Source of the DNA: Neorhizobium sp.
GTDB lineage: Bacteria; Pseudomonadota; Alphaproteobacteria; Rhizobiales; Rhizobiaceae
DNA length: 64,000 nucleotides
Assembly: GCA_028283725.1 (NCBI GenBank)
Contig: JAPWKC010000004.1
Coordinates: 1,240,001 to 1,304,000, forward strand
Direction: 5' to 3'
Positions 16,641 to 25,396 of this stretch are shown in pieces (position 1 is the first letter of the stretch; every line of letters begins with the position of its first letter). A program made the position numbers and the translations under genes. The notes under the pieces are model-generated. The model did no database searches. It was not told where the DNA came from and saw only the letters and a list, made by a program, of their open reading frames with translations.

Positions 16641-18290
16641 TCACATCGCTGCCAGCGATTGCATGCGGTTGCAGAGAGCCGGGACTTCGGAGAAAACCGC
16701 GTCCAGCGCTTCCGGGCTGATCGGCTTCAATATGACGCTGTCCATTCCAGCGGCCAGGCAGTTCTCACGATCGCGGTCGAAGGCCTGGGCCAGAACACCG
16801 ACGATCGGCGTATGCGTGCCCTCGCCTTCCAGCGCCCGGATGGCACGGGTGGCTTCGAAACCGTTCAGCCGTGGCAGGGAAATATCCATCAGAACAAGCG
16901 TCGGGCGTTTCTCGCGCCACAGGCGCACAGCCTCCTCGCCGTCGGCTGCGACGAGATAGCGATAACCAAAACCCTCGAGGATCTGCGAAAAGACGATCTG
17001 ATTGACCTCGTTGTCTTCGGCCACGAGGATATCGATCGTCTCGCCGCCGGCCTCATCTGGAACAATCTGCCAATCCTCACGGAGCGTGGCGGCTTCACCG
17101 TTCAAGGCGCCGGCGATCTCCGCCAGAAGCTCGCTCGTAGACCATTCGTGGCGGAACATCAGCGTCGCGATGCCCCGGCCTCCGACCATTGCCGCGCAAT
17201 CTGCCGGCATGCGCCGATCGAGGGCGACAAGATCGATATTTAGCCCCGCCTCAGCGGCAAGCGACAGGAACAGCATCAATTCGGCCTCGTCACGCACCGC
17301 AGTCACGTCGGATCCGGCCGATGCCAGCGCCTCGACAAGCGCTGCCTCGATTGCGGGATCGCGGCTGACGATCAGGACCTTGCGGCGGGCGAGCACGGGG
17401 AGCGACGTGGCAAGGCTGCGCTTCTGCATTTCGGGAGACAGAAGATTGCTGCCATCGATGGTCGGGCCGCCCTCCTGGGGCTCGCTCAGCAAGGACACGT
17501 TTGCCGGCAGAACATCGGTGGCGGTGACGACAAAATAGCGGCCCGGCTTGCCGATCCGGCGCTTCTGGCCGGTCATCACAAGTTCGGCGCCATCCGACAT
17601 GGTCAGTCGCTCGCTGACGCGGGACGGATCGCCTGTTTCGAGCACGAGCCGGTCGATCGCTTCGAACTTCTCACGGATGTCGGGGCGGATGATATCGGAA
17701 ATCCGCTTGCCGAGAATTTCCTCGGCGGAAAGGCCTAGAAAGCCGCAGGCCGCCTTGTTCACCGCCACGAAGCTCAGCGTGCGGTCCTTGACGGCAACGG
17801 GGAATGGCAGGTTATCGAGCACTTCCTCGGTGATCTGGACGCGCTCCATATCGGCGCGCCACTGTTCTTCCCGCTTCTTGTGCTCGGAAACGTCACGCAC
17901 GACACAGATGCCGTAGCCGGATGCGAGACGCCGCTTGGAATAGCTCAGCCAGCGGTCAGCGCCGCGGCGCTCGGTGGTTTCGGCACGCTCTTTCCAAAGC
18001 GTGGCGATCTGATCGGCGATCCAGTCGTCACGGCCAAGCAGCCGGCGCGGGCCGTTGCTATCGGTGGCAAAGCGGCCGCCGCCATCAAAGATCGCACCGA
18101 GAAAATCACGCAGACGCGTGCCGGGTGCCAGAAAATTTTTCGGCACCGGCAGAAGGTTCAGCAATTGCTGACTGGCGAACACGATCAAGTCATGACGATC
18201 GCAGATAAAGACTGCGCCCGAGATACCTTCTGATATCACTTCCAACATAGCTGTCTGAATGTTTGCGTCCGCCGACGCGAAATCATTCAT
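16641..18290 (-). CDS. PAS domain and double receiver protein lacking a histidine kinase core
   Basis: This 549-residue soluble protein has two PAS-like segments (about 10-140 and 155-270). A degenerate receiver (about 310-405) follows, with an aspartate in LVALDRRMP but lacking the usual N-terminal acidic pair. The C-terminal receiver (about 430-545) is complete: acidic pair in VAEDNEVNQ, phospho-acceptor in LVLMDISLP and lysine in ILKPIS. The layout resembles the sensory and receiver parts of a hybrid kinase with the HisKA/HATPase core missing. The ATG at 18290 has GGGGAG nine bases upstream; the frame stays open further but without domain homology. It lies 87 bases before the GGDEF-EAL gene, possibly in one operon. 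Confidence 0.85.
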   Translation of the reverse strand: MNDFASADANIQTAMLEVISEGISGAVFICDRHDLIVFASQQLLNLLPVPKNFLAPGTRLRDFLGAIFDGGGRFATDSNGPRRLLGRDDWIADQIATLWKERAETTERRGADRWLSYSKRRLASGYGICVVRDVSEHKKREEQWRADMERVQITEEVLDNLPFPVAVKDRTLSFVAVNKAACGFLGLSAEEILGKRISDIIRPDIREKFEAIDRLVLETGDPSRVSERLTMSDGAELVMTGQKRRIGKPGRYFVVTATDVLPANVSLLSEPQEGGPTIDGSNLLSPEMQKRSLATSLPVLARRKVLIVSRDPAIEAALVEALASAGSDVTAVRDEAELMLFLSLAAEAGLNIDLVALDRRMPADCAAMVGGRGIATLMFRHEWSTSELLAEIAGALNGEAATLREDWQIVPDEAGGETIDILVAEDNEVNQIVFSQILEGFGYRYLVAADGEEAVRLWREKRPTLVLMDISLPRLNGFEATRAIRALEGEGTHTPIVGVLAQAFDRDRENCLAAGMDSVILKPISPEALDAVFSEVPALCNRMQSLAAM

Positions 18291-18627
18291 TGGATGAAAC
18301 TCCCCGTATCTTCCTGCCGCGTGCCTGCTTACCACAGCCTTTTTGGCACGCGTCGGCGATTGTCTTTTCAAGTCGGGTCGATACATGCTGTCTGCAGTCT
18401 TGACGGGCGGCCGATCCTCGCGTGACGGCATCCAGCCTGCCGTCACATCGTCCGCACGCGGGAAGAAAACCTTCCCCAGGTTCATCCATTCAATGCCACT
18501 GAACATTATCGGCCTTCTCTTAAGGTCGGATTAATATAGTCGAATACCCCGAACGATGACGCAGGCGGCATTGGACAACCCTGCCGCAAGGCTTTCCTTC
18601 TGATCTCGAATCCGCGAAAATGGCCCG
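18291..18627. other. Divergent promoter region of the PAS-REC gene and mutL
   Basis: These 337 bases hold no supported gene. The right part contains TTAA-N7-TTAA at 18520-18534, a full match to the CtrA half-site pair. Promoter elements for the two divergent genes must be here but were not identified with confidence. Confidence 0.5.
18520..18534 (+). promoter_or_regulatory. Possible CtrA-binding site (TTAA-N7-TTAA)
   Basis: Two TTAA half-sites are separated by exactly seven bases, the consensus for the alphaproteobacterial cell-cycle regulator CtrA. The site is about 94 bases upstream of mutL and about 230 upstream of the PAS-REC gene. A chance match is possible in an AT-rich promoter. Confidence 0.35.
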
Positions 18628-20553
18628 ATGCACGTCAAGCAACTGCCAGAAACGCTCATCAACCAGATCGCAGCCGGCGAGGTCATCGAACGGCCGGCGA
18701 GCGCTGCCAAGGAATTGATCGAGAACGCCATCGACGCCGGGGCGACCCGTATCGAGATCGCAACGGCCGGCGGCGGCAAGAGCCTCATCCGCATCACCGA
18801 CAACGGTTCCGGCATGCAGGCCGACGATCTCGATCTTGCGGTCAGACGCCACTGCACCTCGAAGATCTCCGCGACTCTCGACGATATCCGCACGCTCGGG
18901 TTTCGCGGCGAGGCGCTGCCATCGATCGGTTCGGTGGCGAAGCTGACGATTACCAGCCGCCGGCAAGGCGATGCCGAAGGCTATCAGGTGGCCGTGCATG
19001 GCGGCAATTCGACGGGCGTGAAGCCGGCTCCGGCCAATCCGGGCACCGTCGTCGAAGTGCGCGACATTTTCTATGCGACGCCGGCCCGGCTGAAGTTCCT
19101 CAAGACGGAAAAGGCCGAAGCCGGCGCGATCACCGAGATCGTGAAGCGGATGGCGATCGCCTTTCCGCGGGTGCGCTTCGTGCTTTCCGGTTCCGACCGC
19201 TCGACCCTGGAGTTTCCCGCAGCACCCGACGATCCGCTGACGCGCATCTCGCAGGTACTCGGCGCCGATTTCCGCGACAATGCGATCGAGATCGACGCGC
19301 TGCGCGAAGAGGTGGCCTTGCGCGGCTTCGTCGGCGTGCCAACCTTCAATCGCGGCAATTCGGCGCATCAATATGCCTTCGTCAACGGTCGGCCGGTGCA
19401 GGACAAGCTGATCCTGTCGGCCATCCGTGGCGCTTACGCGGAAAGCATTCCTTCCGGCCGCTATCCGGTGGCGGTGCTGTCGATCACGCTCGATCCGGCA
19501 CTGGTCGACGTCAACGTGCATCCGGCCAAGGCCGATGTCCGGTTCCGCGATCCGGGTCTCGTGCGCGGGCTGATCGTCGGCGCCATCCGCCAGGCGCTTC
19601 ATCGCGACGGCGACCGGGCGGCAACGACAGGCGCTTCCGACATGCTGCGCGCCTTCCGCCCCGGCTTCGACGCCAATAATGCCGGCGGTGCGGCTCAGAT
19701 GCAGGACACAGGCTCGACGCAGCAGCCGGCGCGTTCCTTCTTCTATGGTGCAGGCTACCGGCCGGACCGCCCGAGCCAGGGATTTTCCTACGACAGCTCG
19801 CCATCGCGGCCGTTTCAGTCGGCGGGCGAAGGATTAGCTGCGACCAGTCGCTTCGCTCCGGGTTTCGGCGAACGGGCGCAGCAGGCCGGCTTCGATGCCC
19901 TTACCATGCCGACCGCGCGGACCGAGACGATCTCGGAGGCGCCTTCCCTCCCGCCCGTCGACGATACCGGCCGCTACCGGCTGGGCGCGGCGCGCGCGCA
20001 GGTGCATGAGAATTACATCGTCGCCCAGACGCCGGACGGGCTCGTCATCGTCGACCAGCATGCGGCCCACGAGCGGCTCGTGTTCGAGGCGATGCGCAAG
20101 GCGCTCGACGACAAGCGGCTGCCGAGCCAGGTTCTGCTCATCCCCGATATCATCGACCTGCCGGAGGAAGATTGCGACCGGCTGATGGCGCATTGCGCCG
20201 AACTCGACCGGCTCGGCCTTGCGGTCGAACGGTTCGGGCCGGGGGCGATTGCCGTGCGCGAGACGCCGGCCATGCTCGGCGAAGTGGATGCCTCGGCACT
20301 GGTGCGCGATCTCGCCGACGAGATTGCCGAGTGGAATACGGCCGGCGGATTGCGCGGCAAGCTCGAGTATGTCGCCGCGACCATGGCCTGCCACGGATCG
20401 GTGCGTTCCGGCCGGCGGCTGCGGCCGGAAGAGATGAATGCGCTTTTGCGCGAGATGGAGGCAACGCCGGGTTCCGGCACCTGCAACCACGGGCGTCCCA
20501 CCTATATCGAACTGAAGCTTGCCGATATCGAACGGCTTTTCGGCAGAAGCTGA
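18628..20553 (+). CDS. mutL: DNA mismatch repair protein MutL
   Basis: This 641-residue GHKL ATPase couples MutS mismatch recognition to downstream repair. The N terminus shows the conserved [20 protein letters not shown], then the ATP-binding DNGSGM and the [10 protein letters not shown] loop. The middle (about 340-440) is a variable linker. The C-terminal dimerisation domain follows, with the MutL endonuclease-region segment [13 protein letters not shown] near residue 475, and the conserved [13 protein letters not shown] and CNHGRPT near the end. The DQHAAHE motif and the CNHGRPT motif suggest the nicking-endonuclease type of MutL, as in organisms without MutH. It is the first gene of a rightward pair with DUF2093. 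Confidence 0.96.
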   Translation: MHVKQLPETLINQIAAGEVIERPASAAKELIENAIDAGATRIEIATAGGGKSLIRITDNGSGMQADDLDLAVRRHCTSKISATLDDIRTLGFRGEALPSIGSVAKLTITSRRQGDAEGYQVAVHGGNSTGVKPAPANPGTVVEVRDIFYATPARLKFLKTEKAEAGAITEIVKRMAIAFPRVRFVLSGSDRSTLEFPAAPDDPLTRISQVLGADFRDNAIEIDALREEVALRGFVGVPTFNRGNSAHQYAFVNGRPVQDKLILSAIRGAYAESIPSGRYPVAVLSITLDPALVDVNVHPAKADVRFRDPGLVRGLIVGAIRQALHRDGDRAATTGASDMLRAFRPGFDANNAGGAAQMQDTGSTQQPARSFFYGAGYRPDRPSQGFSYDSSPSRPFQSAGEGLAATSRFAPGFGERAQQAGFDALTMPTARTETISEAPSLPPVDDTGRYRLGAARAQVHENYIVAQTPDGLVIVDQHAAHERLVFEAMRKALDDKRLPSQVLLIPDIIDLPEEDCDRLMAHCAELDRLGLAVERFGPGAIAVRETPAMLGEVDASALVRDLADEIAEWNTAGGLRGKLEYVAATMACHGSVRSGRRLRPEEMNALLREMEATPGSGTCNHGRPTYIELKLADIERLFGRS

Positions 20554-20617
20554 CAGGTCTTTTCTTCGTCGGCCAATCGGGTTAGACGGGATGATGTTTT
20601 TCCGCAGGAGACGAAAG

Positions 20618-20851
20618 ATGAACCGGTTCGAGGGCAGCGGCTTCCGCGAAGCGAAGATCCGTTATCTCGACGGCGACTATCAGATCGTCAGCGCAGGATC
20701 CTATGTGGTCTGCGCCATGACGGGCACGCATATTCCTGTCGATGAACTGAAATACTGGAGCGTCGCGCGCCAGGAACCCTATGCGGATTGCGCCTCCTCC
20801 ACCGAAGCGGACAAGCGCGCCGGCATCCTGCCCAACCAGCGCCGGGCATAA
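20618..20851 (+). CDS. DUF2093 domain-containing protein
   Basis: This is a small, soluble 77-residue protein of unknown function, widely conserved next to lpxK or mutL in Rhizobiales. It has a GDYQIVSAGSYVVCAMTGTHIPVDELKYWS core with a cysteine near residue 31 and another near residue 57. The pattern suggests a small beta-rich fold that could bind metal weakly, but this is inference. The ATG at 20618 has CAGGAG eight bases upstream. An in-frame longer version from 20591 is possible but adds an arginine-rich stretch without conservation. It is convergent with lpxK. Confidence 0.82.
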   Translation: MNRFEGSGFREAKIRYLDGDYQIVSAGSYVVCAMTGTHIPVDELKYWSVARQEPYADCASSTEADKRAGILPNQRRA

Positions 20852-20876
20852 GGCCCTCCCCTATCCGCCGGCAGGA

Positions 20877-21923
20877 TCAGGGCCGGATGGCGTTTCCGGC
20901 CTTCAGGCGGCGTGCGCGAAAATTCCCGATCGCGGTATCGATGATATTGCCCGGCGCATGGCCGTCGTCGAACACCATCTCCACTTCGATGACCTCGATG
21001 CGTGTCAGGAGTTCGGCGGCCACGCCGCGATGGCCAGCAAGCCGGGCGGCATCCTTGGTGGTGGTGACGATGGCGAGCGACTGCCTGTCGGCCTCGGCGA
21101 TCAGACCTCTCATCTCGTCCTCGGTGAAGAAATGATGGTCGGGAAATGATTTTCGAACGGCAATCAGGCCACCCACGGCATTGACCGTGCGATAGAATTT
21201 TTCCGGATCGCCAATGCCGGTGAAGGCCAGGACATTGCGGCCGGTGAGCGACTGGCCGGCCTTGGCTTCCAGCCTTGCGACATGGATCTGCCGGCCGGCG
21301 CGGGCGGCCTTGCGGATCAACGGATCGGCCGCATGCCCCGCCCCGACTTTCAGGATCGCCGAAAGATGGCGCATCTGCTCGCCGACAGGCGCGCGCAGCG
21401 GGCCGCCGGGGATGAGATGGCCGTTGCCGATGCCGCGGGACGCATCCAGCACGATCAGGCCGTAGTCGATGCCGAGCCGGGCGCTCTGGAAGCCGTCATC
21501 CATGATGATGATATCTGCCCCCTCGCTTGCCAGCCGGCGGGCGCCTTCTACACGCTTGCGGCAGACGACGGTGAGGCCTTCGCGCGCCAGAAGCAGCGCC
21601 TCGTCGCCGACGGCATCGGCGCGATGATGATCGAGGTCGACCACGGTCGTCACATCGAGAGAGCCGCCATAGCCGCGGCTGAGGAAGCCCGGCTTCAAGC
21701 CCTTCTCGCGGGCCGCGCGGGCGATGGCGAGTGCGGTCGGCGTCTTGCCGGCACCGCCGACAGTGAAATTGCCGACGCAGATGACCGGCAGCGGCGCCTG
21801 CGGCCGCTTCGCCTTCGCCATGCGCCGCCCGGCGATCCGGCCGTAAAGGAAAGATGCCGGCCACAGGGCATAGGCCCGCCAGTCCGCCTTCGTCCACCAG
21901 AAGGACGGCGCTTCAGACACCAT
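20877..21923 (-). CDS. lpxK: Tetraacyldisaccharide 4'-kinase
   Basis: LpxK phosphorylates the 4' position of the lipid A disaccharide at the inner membrane, the last step before Kdo addition. The 348-residue product starts with a membrane-associated hydrophobic region ([21 protein letters not shown]). It then shows the P-loop [20 protein letters not shown] around residues 51-70 and the second nucleotide/substrate region [11 protein letters not shown]. Further on come DEALLLAR and MDDGFQ, a conserved catalytic aspartate segment. It is the last gene of the leftward waaA-HAD-lpxK group. Convergence with DUF2093 leaves 25 bases between stops. Confidence 0.95.
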   Translation of the reverse strand: MVSEAPSFWWTKADWRAYALWPASFLYGRIAGRRMAKAKRPQAPLPVICVGNFTVGGAGKTPTALAIARAAREKGLKPGFLSRGYGGSLDVTTVVDLDHHRADAVGDEALLLAREGLTVVCRKRVEGARRLASEGADIIIMDDGFQSARLGIDYGLIVLDASRGIGNGHLIPGGPLRAPVGEQMRHLSAILKVGAGHAADPLIRKAARAGRQIHVARLEAKAGQSLTGRNVLAFTGIGDPEKFYRTVNAVGGLIAVRKSFPDHHFFTEDEMRGLIAEADRQSLAIVTTTKDAARLAGHRGVAAELLTRIEVIEVEMVFDDGHAPGNIIDTAIGNFRARRLKAGNAIRP

Positions 21924-22003
21924 TGATCGCTCTCCCCGGTCTCAACAGTGTCGGACCGCGGCCAAAAAACCGGCATTTCCTGGAAAAGGCAAGCATGCGC
22001 ATT

Positions 22004-22786
22004 TCACACCGATAAAGTGGTGGCCGGCATAGGCAACAGGGTCTCAAGGGCTGAAATATCGTCGAGAATGATATCTGCGGTGTCGGCCAGCGTCTCGCGC
22101 GTGCCGGTGCCGCTCAAGACCGCGACTTTCAGGCCGGCGCCGGCATTGATGCCCATATGCATGTCGTGCCGGTTGTCACCCACCATCGCAACTTCTACCG
22201 GGCTCAAGCCGGTAGCGGCGCAAAAGCCCAGGAGCATGCCGGGACCGGGCTTGACGCCATGACCGCTGTCATAACCGGCGACGAAATCGAGGAAATCCGC
22301 AAAGCCAAGCCGGTCGGCGGTGCGGCGGATCGATCGTTCATTATCGCTGGAAGCGACGCCGAGCTTCAATCCGCGCGCCTTGAGACTGGCAAACAGCGTG
22401 GCGAGATCCGTTACCGGCACGGCAAAATCCGCCCCGCGGACAAACAGCGCATCGAGCGCCACCGTCAGTTCGTCGGCATCCACGGGCGAGCCGGCCGAGA
22501 CGAGGCCGGCTGCGATTTCTGCAGCATTGCCGGCTGCAAACAGGCTATCGGCGCGGGTTTTTCCCGAGACCGGATCCATGCCGCCGGCCGCGAGCAACTG
22601 CGGCTCCAGCGCCGCGTCGCCGGCCGCGGCCAGACGCGCAGCCTCGCGGTTGATCGGCGCCCAGCTCTCGTCATAGAGGAGAAGCGTGCCATCCTTGTCG
22701 AACAGGAGGCCGGCAATCTGCGACGGCTGCGCCGGTCCGCGATCGATGGTTCGACCGGATACTGCCGACATGTCCGCATCCGTCAT
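22004..22786 (-). CDS. HAD-superfamily phosphatase embedded in the lipid A/Kdo operon
   Basis: This 260-residue haloacid dehalogenase-type phosphatase shows motif I FDKDGTLL (about residue 28), a helical cap region, motif II in VASSDNE (near 150) and motifs III-IV with the lysine before GPG and VGDNRHDMHMG (near 210). The cap makes it subfamily IA, like phosphoglycolate phosphatase, not the cap-less KdsC type. Its start overlaps the waaA stop by four bases (ATGA), so translation is coupled to Kdo transfer. The substrate is unknown. A role in lipid A or Kdo phosphate chemistry is only suggested by position. Confidence 0.85.
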   Translation of the reverse strand: MTDADMSAVSGRTIDRGPAQPSQIAGLLFDKDGTLLLYDESWAPINREAARLAAAGDAALEPQLLAAGGMDPVSGKTRADSLFAAGNAAEIAAGLVSAGSPVDADELTVALDALFVRGADFAVPVTDLATLFASLKARGLKLGVASSDNERSIRRTADRLGFADFLDFVAGYDSGHGVKPGPGMLLGFCAATGLSPVEVAMVGDNRHDMHMGINAGAGLKVAVLSGTGTRETLADTADIILDDISALETLLPMPATTLSV

Positions 22787-24111
22787 CGGGAGGCCACCGC
22801 GACGGGCGCCTTCGGCTGAAGGCGGGCAGTCACCGTCAGGGGATTGATATAGGGCTCCAGCGCCTTGATGGTTTTTGCCAGCGCACCGCGCATGTCTTCC
22901 ATGGCGGCATCGCCGGCCTCGATCATCTTGCGGCGAGCGTGTTCGGTGATCAGCAGGTAATGCACAGCCTTGGCCAGCATTTCCATGTCGCGCACGACAC
23001 GGGCGCCGCCATGCTTGACCAATGTCTGGTAGGCATCGCGGAAATTCTCGATATTCGGTCCGGTGAGCACGGCGCAACCGAGCATGGCCGGCTCCAGCGG
23101 ATTGGAACCTCCCTTGCCCATCATCGACCGGCCGACGAAGGCGATCTCGGTCAGGCGCAGGTAAAGACCCATCTCGCCGATGGAATCGCCCAGAAAGACG
23201 TCGGTGGTCTCGGTCAGCGGATCGTTGCGCGAGCGGCGCGCGACGGTGAGCCCGCTTTCTTTCAGCATCGCCTCGATGTCGTCGGCGCGGTTCGGATGGC
23301 GCGGCACGATGATGGTCAGCTGGCCGTTCTTCGGCTTCAGCGCCCGATGGATCATGCCGGCGATCTTTTCCTCGCCGTCCGCCGTCGAGATCGCAGCCCA
23401 TGTCGGACGGCTGCCGATTTCGCTGCGATAGCGCTCCAGAAGCGCCTCGTCGCAGGGCGGCGGATCGGTATCGCTCTTCAGGTTGCCCGAGACGATGACC
23501 GGCCAGGCGCCAAGATCGCGAAACCGCTCGGCATCGAGATCCGACTGGGCAATCACCAGAGCTAGCTTTTCGAACAGGGTTTCGGCAACCGCGTGATGAT
23601 TGCGCCAGCGATCGAACGAACGATCCGAAAGGCGGGCATTGATGCGGATCTGCGGAATGTGGCGGCGAGCAAGTTCGCCGACCGTCGTCGGCCAGATCTC
23701 GGATTCGGCCGTGATGCAGGCATCCGGCTTCCAGTAGGCGATGAAACGCTTGACCGGAACCTTCACATCGAGCGGCGCATATTGGTGGATGACCTCGTCA
23801 CCGAGGCGCGCGTCGACCAGCGCTGCCGACGTCATCGTGCCGGTGGTCAGGAGAACGTGGATTTCCCGGCGATTGAGTTCGCGGATCATCGGCAGGATGG
23901 CAAGCGTTTCGCCGACGCTTGCGGCATGGACCCAGACGAGCGGCCCGCGCGGGCGCGGCTGGCTGGCATAGCCCAGCTTTTCCAGACGGCGGGCGCGGTC
24001 TTCCTTGCCCTTCAACGTTCGGTAGGTGAGATAAGGACCGGCCAAGGGATAGAGGGCGATACCTGCGACGCGGTATCCCGCAAGAGCCATGCGAGCCATT
24101 GCGCTGCTCAT
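22783..24111 (-). CDS. waaA: 3-deoxy-D-manno-octulosonic acid (Kdo) transferase
   Basis: This 442-residue GT30 inner-membrane enzyme moves Kdo from CMP-Kdo onto lipid IVA. The N terminus has a short hydrophobic anchor (ALAGYRVAGIALYPLAGPYL). The conserved VWVHAASVGE motif follows near residue 60, and then LTTGTMTSA. The C-terminal half has IIVPRHPNRAD and MMGKGGSNPLEPAMLGC, the donor-binding region. I preferred the ATG at 24111 because GGGGAAG lies six bases upstream; the ATG at 24126 lacks such a site. It follows the DUF4170 gene and overlaps the HAD gene by four bases. Confidence 0.94.
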   Translation of the reverse strand: MSSAMARMALAGYRVAGIALYPLAGPYLTYRTLKGKEDRARRLEKLGYASQPRPRGPLVWVHAASVGETLAILPMIRELNRREIHVLLTTGTMTSAALVDARLGDEVIHQYAPLDVKVPVKRFIAYWKPDACITAESEIWPTTVGELARRHIPQIRINARLSDRSFDRWRNHHAVAETLFEKLALVIAQSDLDAERFRDLGAWPVIVSGNLKSDTDPPPCDEALLERYRSEIGSRPTWAAISTADGEEKIAGMIHRALKPKNGQLTIIVPRHPNRADDIEAMLKESGLTVARRSRNDPLTETTDVFLGDSIGEMGLYLRLTEIAFVGRSMMGKGGSNPLEPAMLGCAVLTGPNIENFRDAYQTLVKHGGARVVRDMEMLAKAVHYLLITEHARRKMIEAGDAAMEDMRGALAKTIKALEPYINPLTVTARLQPKAPVAVASR

Positions 24112-24281
24112 TGCATTCTTCCCCATAAGATGACCGAGGCCGCCAAGGCGACAACCTCTCCGATTTCTCTCTGAATAGCCGATTTTCTCTGGTTTAAAAA
24201 TGCGTCAAAAAAGGGTCTCTGGCGATTTTTCACCAGGGACCTCGTCGAGATGCATCATAGACAGCGAATCTTGCGCCGGCT

Positions 24282-24518
24282 TTACTTCGTTTCCGGGTCG
24301 AGCAGGCGGTGCATGTGCACGATAAAATAGCGCATCTGGGCGTTATCGACCGTCAGCTGCGCCTTGGAACGCCACGCGATGAGCGCGCTTGCATAGTCCG
24401 GATAGATACCGACGATATCGAGCGCCGCGAGGTCCTTGAACTGGACGCCTTCGAGGCTCGACAATTCGCCGCCGAATACGAGATGAAGAAGTTGTTTCTT
24501 GTCGCTTGTGTCTGCCAT
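24282..24518 (-). CDS. DUF4170 domain-containing protein
   Basis: This small 78-residue soluble protein contains the conserved HLVFGGELSSLEGVQFKDL opening and the VGIYPDYASALIAWRSKAQ centre of the DUF4170 family. No catalytic motif is recognisable. The family is typically found just before waaA in Rhizobiales, which suggests a role in lipopolysaccharide core or Kdo metabolism, but no function is established. The gap to waaA is 170 bases, so it may have separate transcription. It lies 58 bases after the PAP phosphatase-like gene. Confidence 0.85.
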   Translation of the reverse strand: MADTSDKKQLLHLVFGGELSSLEGVQFKDLAALDIVGIYPDYASALIAWRSKAQLTVDNAQMRYFIVHMHRLLDPETK

Positions 24519-24576
24519 TTTCGATCACCGTTTAAGCCAGTCAACGGGCTTCATCTGCGGCATTCTGTAGCAAAGG

Positions 24577-25392
24577 TCAACCCGCGGGATATTGCGCCAG
24601 ATGGGGCAGAAGGCTGCCGAGGGCCCGCTGCGAACCGGCGACCATGACGCCATGGGAAACGTCGGCGCGGTTGTAGCGGATGGGCTTTCCCTCAAGATCG
24701 ACAAGGCTGCCGCCGGCCCGTTCAAGGATGAGGTCTGCGGCTGCAAGATCCCAATCATGCGAATTTCGCTTGACGATCGTGCCGTCGATCCGCCCGTCGG
24801 CAACCATGGCGAGGCGGTAGGCGAGAGACGGAACATGCCGATGGCGATGCAGACGGCCGCGATAACCGACATCGAAACGGCCCATCGTGCTCTCGTCGGC
24901 CGCGATCACAAGTTCGGGATCGTCAGCTTCGGCAGCGCCGGCAGGCAGTGTCAGCCGTGCTTCGTTCTTCATGGCAGGGCCATCATCGACGGCGTAAAAC
25001 TCTTCGCCGAGCGCCGGTGCGGCCAGCACACCTGCGACCGGCCGGCCGCGATGGACGACCGCGACAGACACGCACCACGTCTTTTCGCCATTGATGAAGG
25101 CGCGCGTGCCATCGATCGGATCGACGACGAAGACGGTGTCCTGCGCAAGGCGGCCGGTATCGTCGTCGGTCTCTTCCGAGAGCCAGCCATAGGATGGACG
25201 CGCCGCCATCAGCAGTGCCTGAAGCCGGTCGTTGGCGGCGAAATCCGCAGCGCTGACCGGCGACGACCCCTCGTTCTTCCACCAGACTTCCGGCGACTGG
25301 CCGAAAAAGCCAAGCGCGATCTCGGCAGCCTGACGCGCGGCCTCACGGATGAGGCCGAGATCGCTTTGCCAGTTGCCGGTCGGTTCAGACAT
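24577..25392 (-). CDS. Inositol monophosphatase/3'(2'),5'-bisphosphate nucleotidase family protein
   Basis: This is a 271-residue Mg2+-dependent, Li+-sensitive-type phosphatase. Metal-binding motifs are present: GWLSEETDDD (about 73-82), VVDPIDGTRAFING (about 92-105) and WDLAAADLILERAGG (about 207-221). The family hydrolyses inositol phosphates, fructose-1,6-bisphosphate, or the sulfur-assimilation by-product PAP (CysQ). Sequence alone does not decide which. It starts four bases after pmbA ends and precedes DUF4170 and waaA, so it is the second gene of the leftward envelope operon. Confidence 0.9.
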   Translation of the reverse strand: MSEPTGNWQSDLGLIREAARQAAEIALGFFGQSPEVWWKNEGSSPVSAADFAANDRLQALLMAARPSYGWLSEETDDDTGRLAQDTVFVVDPIDGTRAFINGEKTWCVSVAVVHRGRPVAGVLAAPALGEEFYAVDDGPAMKNEARLTLPAGAAEADDPELVIAADESTMGRFDVGYRGRLHRHRHVPSLAYRLAMVADGRIDGTIVKRNSHDWDLAAADLILERAGGSLVDLEGKPIRYNRADVSHGVMVAGSQRALGSLLPHLAQYPAG

Positions 25393-25396
25393 GCGA

